In this document: in pieces, positions 13,177-22,160 of the stretch | How the letters are laid out: the number at the start of each line of letters is the position of its first letter | Numbering within the stretch: position 1 is the stretch's first letter | DNA from: Cyprinodon diabolis | Lineage: Eukaryota; Chordata; Actinopteri; Cyprinodontiformes; Cyprinodontidae | Direction of reading: 5' to 3' | DNA: 64,000 nt | Assembly: GCA_030533445.1 (NCBI GenBank) | Contig: CM060080.1 | Span: 26,122,762-26,186,761, forward strand | The notes under the pieces: model-generated | Databases searched by the model: none | Told to the model about the DNA's origin: nothing | Seen by the model: only the letters and a program-made list of their open reading frames with translations | Program-made: the position numbers and the translations under genes

Positions 13177-13410
13177 CCTTACTCGGACAAGTCATGTCCC
13201 ATCCCCGCCGCTGCTACTGTGGACACAACCTGCGCGCGGTGGAAGTTGAGTCTCCAGGTGTTCCTGTTGGTTTGGCTCCGTCTGTGCGTCTGAGCGCACC
13301 GTTTATCCGCCGCGTACCGCAGACGCACCGTCAACTCCTCCTCCGGTGCGCACCCTGTAGCTGAACCAAACACCTCCTAACCAGCGGAGCTCGGTTCAAA
13401 TATAGTTCAA
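13177..13410 (-). promoter_or_regulatory. CpG-rich promoter / first-exon candidate
   Basis: This is the clearest CpG-dense patch in the window (about 13200-13375), set in AT-rich flanks. Read on the minus strand it has a TATATTT-like box near 13398-13404, then about 165 nt of GC-rich leader, an ATG at 13202 and a GTAAGG donor-like site at 13182-13177, after six codons plus two bases (M-G-H-D-L-S). That order fits a 5' exon. No second exon is recognised, so the gene and even its existence are unproven. A conserved CpG-rich enhancer is the alternative. Confidence 0.4.
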
Positions 13411-14250
13411 GATCAGAAAAAGGTGCAGATGTAATCATCTCCTTGATTACTCATTTAAGAATTAAAATATATTTTCCACCTGCAACGTCTACTTGCATCG
13501 TCTCTGTTTATATGCAGCAGCTCCACTGGAATTTACTTAGCTTTTTCCCCCCCCCACCTCTCCCAGTGTGTAGTGTTGTATGGTGGGTGGGTTTTCACCT
13601 GAGAAAAAGGGAGGTGAGAGCGGACAGATCACTGCAGCAGGCAGGTAGTCGGTCAGTTTCCACTGTTGATGAATAAATAAGAGAGCAATTGCAGCGTCGC
13701 GTCTGTGCAGCAGAGATCACAGTTAGCCTATTGTATCAAGTGACAGACCTTTCACAGATTATATAAACCTGCTTTCATAGGTTTTGCAAATGTTTATTCA
13801 GCTAAATAAAAGAGCCTGGTTTCTTTTTTCAATAAATTTTTTATTTGTATTTGTCTAACATATCTTAAATAAATTAGTATAGCAGAAACAGATTTTCAGT
13901 ATCCTTGTCAAACAAAAAAAATAAAAATATATTCTTTTTTGTGTTGTCTTTCCGGTATAGGCAAACCATATGTATGGTGGGACTGGTTGCATGTCTGTGT
14001 CAAAAACAGTTCTGCTTTATGAAATAGCAAAAAGAGGCTCGGAAAAAAAAACTAACATCTAGTTATGTCTACACATATAAATGTGAATCAAAGACATTAT
14101 TCATTTATTTATTTTGGATATGGTACATTTAAGCAAGAACCTCAATAATGACAGACTGCTGACAGTATTGTAATCATCAACTATAAAATAAAATAAAAAA
14201 TAAATAAAAATCACTTCTAATCAGAATCAAAAGGCAGGAAAATACAACAA
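13411..14250. other. Non-coding DNA with a short shared repeat motif
   Basis: No gene is seen. At 13961-13993 the sequence GCAAACCATATG followed by TGGTGGGACTGGTTGC closely resembles 53989-54012, so both probably belong to one dispersed repeat family. A pyrimidine/C run lies near 13546-13556. Confidence 0.4.
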
Positions 14251-14395
14251 TATCAGTGGTTTTAACCTAATATCAGTGGTTTTTGACCTAATGTCAGTGT
14301 TTTTAACCTAATATTAGTGTTTTTTCAACCTAATATCACTAGTTTTATAACCTAATATCATTGTTTTTAACCTAATATCAGTGGTTTTAACCTAA
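14251..14395. repeat. Minisatellite, 7 units of 20-22 bp
   Basis: Tandem units follow the pattern TATCAGTGGTTTTAACCTAA. Seven consecutive copies are readable. The first and last are identical and the middle ones vary by substitutions and T-run length changes. No coding frame is conserved across units. Confidence 0.9.
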
Positions 14396-14900
14396 TAAAA
14401 TCATATACAAACTGAGCAATGAAAATAAACTTCTTGAAAAATTATTTGCTTCAATATTAGACGTGTATTGAGCAACATTTTTAAGGCATAACTGACTTCC
14501 CTATGCAATAAATCAGCTGCACAAACAGCACTGTGTATAACTCTAGTTTTCCTTAGTCTTTTATATTAACATTTAAAGCTTTCTGACTTTTTGTACAGTA
14601 CCCTTTTATAGCAGATCTTTACACATTCAGATATTTAACATTTTTGTTGAAATTTGAGGGAATAAGATGATTCCAGAGATGCATTCCCGCATAGTCCCAT
14701 GTTTTAAAAGTGAAATGTGAGTTGCTGATGGCTTTTGTCCTTTGTGCAATGATACGGTAGATAACTGCTTTTCAAATACACTGACCATCCTCTGTAGACT
14801 CCTACATGCAATGATTGTGATTAAAAAGGAGATTTCAGGTTAATTAAGCATTTCTCCTTTGTCCTCATTTCTCAGCTTTGACTGAGTCTCTCAGCTGTAA
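14396..14900. other. Non-coding DNA
   Basis: AT-rich sequence with no recognised repeat or gene. It leads into the candidate conserved block that follows. Confidence 0.45.
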
Positions 14901-15580
14901 ATCACACTGTATAAAACAGCTCCTTCATCTCCACTAGAGGGAGGGCTATCGCACAAGAAAGCATCCTTGGAGCTGCATAGGAGATGCCTTTATTTTATTA
15001 TTTTCTATTTATTTTCCCTCTCTGGTTCAGTGTAATTCATAAACGGATTGAATGATAGTCATGACAGTGCCAACATGCAGGCACACAATGGAGGTCTGTC
15101 TGCATTTTTCCTCTCAATGCAAAAACCTATCCATTACAAATGTGTAATTATTGCCCGTAATAGATTAATTCATGCTGAAAGATAGAAATGGGTTCCAGGC
15201 TATTGATGTAATTATTTCACCCAGGAAATTAAGTGACATTAAAAGAATGATATTGTCACCGCCAAAGTATCATTGATTCTTTTCAAATGCAATTAGCTGT
15301 ATTTGAAAATGGGGACCTGCACACTGAGCTGTGCGAGAAGCACTAAGGATCACTTCATTTGTGAGAGATATAAAGACCAAATTATCCCATCAAAGGGAAA
15401 AATCTATAAATGTAATGGCACCGGGCTTCAGGAATGATAACAGCAATCCTGTTCAGTTCCCTGTGTTAACCAGGAGTGTACAGGACAATTCTATCTTATT
15501 TAACAGTTATCAGAAGAAGTTATTACAGTTCAAAACAAGCAATCATCTGCACCACAAGTGGTTTAAAAAAGTTTAATTTT
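14900..15580. promoter_or_regulatory. Candidate conserved enhancer-like element
   Basis: A non-repetitive block with TAATTA homeodomain cores at 15145-15150 and 15209-15214, a TTAATTCATG site near 15164 and a POU-like ATGCAATTAG near 15286. The stop-free frame over 15331-15576 has no protein resemblance. The dense homeodomain-type sites and balanced composition are typical of developmental enhancers. Conservation is inferred, not measured. Confidence 0.45.
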
Positions 15581-16054
15581 CTGCTGAAATTGTTATAAGT
15601 AACAAAAACAGGGAGAAAACTGGGTTCAGGGTTCATCAGACTCCAATTCATACTAAAGACAATAACTTTAAAGTTTTTGAAAATAGAATCATAGATAATG
15701 CTTGTTGATTTTTAAATAATCCTATAAGAATTTAAACAGAACGTACTATAGGATCTAAATACTTTTATTATTCATACTTCCACTAAAATAATATAAAAAT
15801 ATTTACAATACTCAATAAGAAATATATGTTTAATAATCAGTTTAATACTGATAAAAAATAAAAAGAATATATAAAATTACTCGATACATTTAATGTTGGT
15901 AATTGATTATTGCACAGCATATTTTAACTTTATGCTTTTCTGCTTGCTAGGCAAACAAGCTGATGTTAGCTGGTCTATTAGTTAGGCTATCTGTTTGAGT
16001 CAACTTGACATCGGCTTTACGACCGAAATGAAAATTATTTTAAAATATGAAATT
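15581..16054. other. AT-rich non-coding DNA
   Basis: No gene or recognised repeat was seen. Confidence 0.45.
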
Positions 16055-16064
16055 TATCTTGTCT

Positions 16065-16225
16065 GGGCGTACAGGTGGAACGGTGGTTGGCGCACACGAC
16101 CCACGTAAGGAGGCCCTCGTCCTCGACGCGGGTGATCCGGGTTCGAATCTGGCTGGTGGTCCTTTCCTTTCCATGTCTGTCAAAAAATTGAGCCATTAGT
16201 GCTGTAAAAACTAAAAAAAAAAAAG
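16065..16225 (+). mobile_element. tRNA-derived SINE with 10-bp target duplication
   Basis: The head carries an A-box-like GGTGGTTGGCGC and a B box GGTTCGAATCT (about 16139-16149), the two halves of an RNA polymerase III promoter, with a GACCCACG..GAGGCC..CTCGACGCGG core between them. The copy ends in an A-rich tail (about 16212-16224). Perfect direct repeats TATCTTGTCT flank it (16055-16064 and 16226-16235), which shows LINE-mediated insertion and suggests a fairly young copy. Confidence 0.85.
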
Positions 16226-16589
16226 TATCTTGTCTTAGTCACAACAGTGTAGCAACCTTATTGTAGACAGCTTACTGGCAGTGTGTAGCAAAAGCCAGGG
16301 AGGGGCAACCTTGTGCTACCCAATGCTCTATACTAGAGTTTAACAAACTTTTTGAGTTCTGACTCATATAATAATCCTACAATGGACTCTTGATTAGGGA
16401 TCCTCAGCTCAAGATTTTTGCTGCAGATCCCGAAACCAATCACTGTGCGGGCTGATCACAGCCGATACCTATAACTGCCAATCACATGGACTGGGTTTTG
16501 ATTAAGGTATAAATTCTGCAACTGGCTATTTCATCTTGAAAAACTGAAACATAGAATCATGAAAACACATTTGCACAATTTAGCCAGTA

Positions 16590-17625
16590 TTTAATTCAAT
16601 TCAGTTTATTTATATAGTGCCAATTCAGAAAACATGTCATCTTAAGGCACTTTACAGAGACAATTCAAGCAGATCCTACAGTCAGACTGGTTCAAAGTTT
16701 TCTATTTAAGGAAAACCAGCTGATTACATTGCCTCATTGACTCAAAAGCAATCCCTCAGACTAAGAATGCTTGTAGCGATAGTGGAGAGGAAGAACAGGA
16801 AGAAACCTCCAGAAGAACCAGGCTCAGTGTGTGTGGCCATCTGCCGTGGCCGACAGGGGTTCAAGGAGAAAGAAGCAGAGATACAAAAGGCAACTGTCAA
16901 TCAGCTCCACAGGCGGCCCCCTCCAGGAAACACGCAGACAGGCAGACAAGCTCTGAGCCAGCTCCCATGTCAGAGGATGGAAGGGAAGACATACAGTTAG
17001 TCACAGTCAGAGAACCTGGACTACACTGAAAACAGGCTACCCTCCAACATCTGTAAACAAAGGCATTTATGGCAGCAGCCCAGCTGATATTTCTCTCCAG
17101 GATGGTGTCACAGCCAAACAGAACAGATGAAGCTACAATGATGAGAAAAAGCGCAGAGGGCATAACATTAACATAACATTCTGCAGGATGGGACAATAAA
17201 GATAGAATGAGGTGGAATGATGAAAAGGGGTTCTTATGTCCTCCAGCAGTCTACGCCTATAGCAGCATAACTATTGAGCACTGGATAACCCGAGCCATTA
17301 TAACTATAAGCTAACTACAAACTGATAGTTGGTTCCACAGGAGAGGAGCCTAATAACTTAAAGATCCACCTCCCATTCTAATTTTAGAAATTCTAGGAAC
17401 CACTAGTGAACCTTCAGAATGAAAGCTCTGTTAGGAACATAAATACAACAGATCTCTGATATAAGATGGAGCTTGGTCATTTAAGGCTTTATATGTAAAA
17501 ATGAGGATTTTAAATCCTATTCTAGATCTAACAGCAAGCAAATGAAGAGAAGCTAGGATAGTAGAAATATATATATATCTTTTATCATTTTGATCAGGTC
17601 TCACGGTGTACAATTTGGATCAGCT
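16590..17625 (-). pseudogene. L2-like LINE 3' end, degenerate copy A
   Basis: Read on the minus strand this is the C-terminal part and 3' UTR of a non-LTR retrotransposon. Residues near 17431-17560 include R-S-R-I-G-F-K-I-L..Y-K-A-L-N..A-P-S-Y-I, the conserved tail found after the reverse transcriptase in CR1/L2-type elements. The 3' UTR ends near 16590 with TATATAAATAAACTGAATTGAA, a GAATT-rich tail repeated at 40270-40287 in another copy. Frameshifts and stops break the frame and the 5' part is missing. Confidence 0.7.
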
Positions 17626-17954
17626 TTATTCCAATTCAGAATTTCAAGGAACCCCAAGTAAACCTACAGATTGAGAGTTAAGTGCTTCAGGGGGGCAAAC
17701 AATTATTACTTTACAAATTCATTGATCTTTTCATCATTTTTTCAAATAATATTAGAAAGGGCAAAAGGTTCCAAAAAGAAGACTTTTTACGAAACTAAAC
17801 CAGTTGAAACTTATATTACTTTTCCATTTAAGGAGTTCTGAATAGAGCTCATTGAAAGGCAAAAATATATATATTTTTTTTCCATCTTAAATGCAAAATG
17901 TTTACAATGTTGGTATAATAGCTGCTAAAGGTGGGTTGCTCTGTCAGCTAAAGG

Positions 17955-18065
17955 CGTGTTTTAGTCTCTATACTCCAGTTAACATTTAATCGATCAATAA
18001 ATTAGTTGACGATTATTTCAATAATCGACTAACCACAATTAATCCGATAAATTGTTTCAGCCCTA
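17955..18065. repeat. Short AATCGATTA-rich interspersed repeat
   Basis: The sequence TTAATCGATCAATAAATTAG..ATTATTTCAATAATCGACTAA ending in GTTTCAGCCCTAA resembles a common short fish repeat. It interrupts the LINE copy around it. The family is not named. Confidence 0.4.
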
Positions 18066-18731
18066 AAGTGCTCTAATTAGGGAAGTAAGGATTGATCAGA
18101 TCCTGCTGCAGTGATATAACATGAAGATTCTCCATTTAAGGCTTTATATGTGAGAAATAGGATTTCTATTCTTGATCTAACAGAAAGCCAATGAAGAGAA
18201 GCTAATATAGGCAATTATCAATCTTTTTCATGCAGCATTTTGGATCATCAGAAAGCTTGCAGATTTCATGATAGTAAAGGATTAGAATAGACTTGAAGTA
18301 ACAAATGCATTGACTAATTTCTCAGCATCACCCCTGGACAAGATATTTCTGTTTTTTTGTAATATTGTGATGAAAGAAGTAAATTCTGGAAACCTCTTTG
18401 ATATGGGATTTAAATGACAGGTCCTTATTATTATCTGGAATGAATTTAATCTCATCCAAATTAAGTGGCTGACCAATCAACTTGTTTTTTTTTTCCAGAG
18501 ACTCCAAAGACAATAAATACTGTTTAGCCTGTATTCAGAAGCAGGACATTTTGAGTCATCAAGAGTTTTAGGTCTTTAAGACAAGCCTATGGTTTATGGG
18601 TAATAATGGGTTAATTTAATAAGGGGTTAGTTTAATAAGGATTTATGGACATAGCTATGGATATAGCTGAGTATCAACAGCATAACAGTGGAAATTAATT
18701 GAATGCTTTCTGATGATTCTACCAATGGGAA

Positions 18732-18734
<3 letters not shown>

Positions 18735-18790
<56 letters not shown>
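18735..18790. repeat. (TA)n microsatellite
   Basis: More than 25 uninterrupted TA units inside the LINE fragment. Confidence 0.97.
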
Positions 18791-18793
<3 letters not shown>

Positions 18794-18850
18794 AGAATTG
18801 GACCTAGCACTGACTCCTGAAATCTAAATAAGATTTAAAGAAGACTACTG

Positions 18851-19756
18851 CAGCTCCCCCATTTCCAACAAAAAACCTGGCATATAATTACAACAAATTT
18901 TAACATTGATATCAATAAAGCAAAATGGTTCTTGCAGTTTTAAAGCCATTTTTTTATTTGTTTAAATGTTAGTTTAAAATAGAATCAGTCCAGGACTGAT
19001 GCTGTATGTTGACTCTCAGCTGAGAAAATGAGACAATGTTTGAGTCCATTAAAGAGGAATATGTCTCTACAGTATATTACTAAAGCTTTTTCATCCATTG
19101 AACAAACTTTCTACATTTTCTGCCCTGTTTACATTTTATTAGGCATGCTATTTTTTAAGATAAACATATGATTTAGGATTGATCAAAACAACACAGGTTC
19201 TATCCTTTAATGTTGCAAGTATTTATTTCTTATTGATAGTGATATCAGACAGAGTTTTACAGATTTTTTTGATTTTTTTATGGGGTCATTTTAAAGCAAG
19301 GTTTCCCTGCTTTTAAAATATGCCTTGTAGGTCAGACTTTAAACAGATCGCAGAATCGCTGACAGTGGCCTGTGTAAAGACTTCCATTGCATACTCCATC
19401 ATCTGCCACTACCACTTGACAGCTTGATAAGAGCAGTGGACAGCGTGTATGTCATAAATAATGATCTACATTCAGTTTTCTTTTCTCTTATCCAAAGCAA
19501 ACTAAGACAAAAGACAAAATAAATTATATTAACAGCATTTAAAGATGTATTAATACAGATTTCCAACCAGTAAACGGAACTGATTGAAGGATAAATCCAT
19601 CCAAAAAAAACTTTTATTTTTTTACGATGCAAAAAATTTATTTTAAAATACTTTTTGACAAGAGAAAAGTACAAAGTACAAAGTCATTTATATATTTGGA
19701 TGAAAAAATGTTATGTTATTATCCATACGTTCTCTGTTTCTGCTGATTGCACTCAC
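18851..19756. other. AT-rich non-coding DNA
   Basis: No recognised repeat. The 91-codon minus frame at 19399-19674 is Lys/Phe/Ile-rich, with no ATG-supported family match, and is treated as chance. Confidence 0.4.
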
Positions 19757-19924
19757 CTTTTCCCGTGTAGCCTGCCTGTCTAACCCTTCCAAATCTGATT
19801 CCAAAGCTGAGTCAAACGAGAGCTGGGCATCGGTACTAGTAAACATGTAGCCTACTCCTACCGCAAAGTGCATTAACAGCCACGGTTTAGTTCTCGGGTT
19901 CAGCTTAGCTAACCTGAACAACAT
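19757..19924 (-). CDS. Candidate host coding exon, small membrane protein start
   Basis: On the minus strand an ATG at 19924 with A at -3 opens 56 codons and runs into an ideal splice donor AAG|GTGAGT (donor at 19756-19751). The peptide starts M-L-F-R-L-A-K-L-N-P-R-T-K-P, continues with a hydrophobic stretch (about residues 15-30, L-L-M-H-F-A-V-G-V-G-Y-M-F), and then an acidic, hydrophilic part (L-E-S-D-L-E-G-L-D-R). A basic N-terminus plus one membrane span would suit a small mitochondrial or ER membrane protein, but I do not recognise the family. The codon mix is more protein-like than nearby AT-rich frames. No following exon was found, so it may be a first exon, a captured fragment or chance. 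Confidence 0.4.
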
Positions 19925-20135
19925 TTTTTAAAATAGCATCTGCTTTAAGCAGCCATGTGGTGCACACCGTTTATTGGTGGATGCAACCTAAGTTTGCCAT
20001 TAGCCAAACTTGTCATAATCTTGGCACTGGTGGCTGGATTTAGCTAATTTTCTTCACCTGCTTTGCACCTCCCAGCGCTCATTTTCACTCATCATATCCA
20101 CTTGTTCCTGTTTCCTATTGAAGCTGCCTTTTCCC

Positions 20136-20679
20136 TAGCCTCGCGAGACTATCCTGATCTCGCGAGCTTTCAAGGTTTCACTCGCAGATCAGTCTGGAGA
20201 CTCTCCATTAAAGAAAATTTGGAGCCATTCACCAAACGAACGTCCAATCAGCGTTGGCTTTGAGGCGGGTTGAGGTGTGACGCAACATGAAGCGTGACAG
20301 TTCAGTCTAAAGAACATGGCGGCTTCAGCCGATGAAACTAGCGTTAGCGTGGCTATCGAGCAAGTTTTATCGGAATTACAGAGTATTTCTTCACTGAAAG
20401 AAGAGCAAAACACTGCTCTGGAGGCTTTTCTCAGAGGAAAAGATGTTTTTGTTCTTCTCCCGACTGGTTTCGGCAAGAATAGCCAGGCTTGTGGTTGTGT
20501 TTTCGTTGTCGCTCTGTTAGTACGTCATATGCTTTGTTGATCTGATTGGTTTATTTGGCCCGTCTATAACCAACATAGGCCAATCAGCTAACCAGTATTT
20601 TCGCCCCTTCCCAAAGTTACTTCAACGGAAGGTTTCCAGATGGATATGCGGAGCAAATCCATCTGGCGGAGTCAGGTTA
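20136..20679 (+). mobile_element. Short DNA transposon carrying a RecQ-like helicase first exon (copy 1)
   Basis: The element begins TAGCCTCGCG and ends GTCAGGTTA, and is flanked by a perfect 9-bp duplication CCTTTTCCC (20127-20135 and 20680-20688). Perfect hairpins sit just inside each end: CTCGCGAGA (20140-20148) with TCTCGCGAG (20158-20166), and CCAGATGGAT (20636-20645) with ATCCATCTGG (20657-20666). It holds the start of a helicase gene and then what looks like the gene's far 3' end, so it is an internal-deletion derivative. The 9-bp duplication would suit a Mutator-like element, but no transposase is present and the superfamily is undecided. It interrupts an LTR, so it is younger than that LTR. 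Confidence 0.75.
20316..20540 (+). pseudogene. RecQ-like DNA helicase, truncated after motif I
   Basis: The frame opens at an ATG in a good context (AACATGG) and keeps a stop-free 74-codon reading. Residues about 26-54 contain L-K-E-E-Q (the RecQ motif 0 / Q-motif region) followed by G-K-D-V-F-V-L-L-P-T-G-F-G-K, a Walker A motif of RecQ type in which the usual S after K is replaced by N at an apparent deletion junction. After that the reading (Q-A-C-G-C-V-F-V-V-A-L-L-V-R-H-M-L-C) is unrelated to the helicase core. A full RecQ helicase needs several hundred more residues (DEAH box, motifs II-VI, zinc-binding domain), so this product cannot be an active helicase. It lies inside the 544-bp element and probably represents that element's ancestral gene rather than a host gene. 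Confidence 0.7.
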
Positions 20680-21054
20680 CCTTTTCCCAGCCATCGGTGC
20701 CAGATTACATGTACCTGTGTGTTTCTGATTACTTGATCCTGAATAGTTGCTGCCTCTGGACTTCTGAGTCTGCTCTGTTTGCCTGATCTGTTTTTAGACT
20801 GTTACCTGGATTTTGTCTAGTTCGACCTTGGACCTGTCTCCTTACCCCAGATTGGAAACTCCTTCGGTAATACTTCGGATCTCTGACCTTCTGGCCTGGA
20901 AACCTTGAATTCTGGGTTCTACGCCTCTAACTTCTCACAAGGCTAATGCTGGATATGAAATAATCTGTGGACTTCCTAATGCCTGACAAGCTAATACTAA
21001 CACTGCATTACACTTGCACACTATCATAAATTGTGACTTAAGGGCATGCTGTTA

Positions 21055-22160
21055 GAATTCTTAGTAATGGATTCTTGGTAGTCTGTAGGTGTCACGAAAT
21101 TGCAGGTCCAGTTCAAACAGAAACTTTATTATTCTAAACAAAATCTAAAACCTTAATTTAGAGCACTTTTTTAATTCTGAGTTTTGCATTTTGCAATACA
21201 AATAAAACAAAACCCATCCTTTTCTTTAGAAATTGTTGGGTTTAAAAAAAATCACATGGTTCCGTTACATTAGTTTCCCCATCCTCCTCCAAATAAATAT
21301 AAGTAAAGTAGATTAAGTCTCCCACACTACTTAAACAGTAATCACCAAAACATATCGTATATAAAAGGTCATTAAATTCACTAAAATAGATTATTTTGGA
21401 CGTGGCATGAAAACATTATAGAACAGGGTTCAGACTGTGGAAAGGAAAATATAAAAGACAAAATTAGTCCACTTTATCCTTAAACAAAGCTGCCACTCCT
21501 CCTTATATTCTGTATATGTGGTCTGTTTTGCTCTCATCCTCGGGCTCATAGAAAAAGCAGTGGGATGAGTAGATAATAAAGGAAAGCTGCCACCTTATCA
21601 AACAATAAAAATCCATGAATGTGATCCTATGTTATGTGGAGATAAGGAGATTGAGAAATAATGTGGAGGAAGCAATAAGATTGCTTGGAAACCAGAAATT
21701 AACCTACAGGATGCAAGAAGACTGTTAAGGGTCTACATTTACTGAATTACATAAATGCTAGAATTTTGCTAATGTATCTAGGTACATTGTTGTCTGCTCT
21801 TCACCTTCTTTATATACTTTTCCTATTCTTACATATTCCTAAAGGAAGAGGAGGTTATTTATACTGCTAAATTGATTAATTATCATATACATTTTTGCTG
21901 ATGTTAACAAAAATCTGATTTGGAGACTGGTATCACTACTTTAACCATTTATTAATGCAATTGATGCATCACACTTTGATGTCCTAAGTTTCTTATTCAA
22001 TTATACTATCATCACTCTTCTAAAATGTTTATCTAAATCAACTGCAGCCTCAATTTGTCATGTAAGTTTGTTTCTTAAAACAGGGACAAACTTAACTTTA
22101 AGTATTTGTATTGAAATTCTCAAATTTCTGTTTCCAAAAATATGATTACACTAGCTTTAG
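21055..22160. other. Non-coding DNA
   Basis: AT-rich with no recognised gene or repeat. Confidence 0.45.

Larger units (their letters stand above)
17630..18850 (-). pseudogene. L2-like LINE reverse transcriptase fragment, copy B
   Basis: The minus strand encodes broken reverse-transcriptase motifs: Q-E-S-V-L-G-P-I-L near 18800-18830, a catalytic box reading Y-A-V-D-T-Q-L-Y (box at 18673-18684) where the family has Y-A-D-D, and a following G-Q-P-L-N..I-K-F-I-P-D..D-L-S-F-K-S-H-I segment (18360-18480). About 90 bp at 18122-18212 match 17466-17558 of copy A, so this is a separate overlapping fragment rather than one element. The altered box and stops make it inactive. A (TA)n tract interrupts it at 18735-18790. 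Confidence 0.75.
20011..21054 (+). mobile_element. Solo LTR (gypsy-type), split by a DNA transposon
   Basis: It starts TGTCAT and shares with the minus-strand LTRs at 25578-26161 and 43934-44970 the order TGTCAT..CACCTG..ATCCACTTGTTCC..AAGCTGC..CCATCGGTGCCAGATTA. It shows no coding capacity. Bases 20136-20679 and one 9-bp duplication are a later insertion. The 3' border near TTGTGAC (about 21054) is uncertain and no target duplication was found. Confidence 0.55.
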
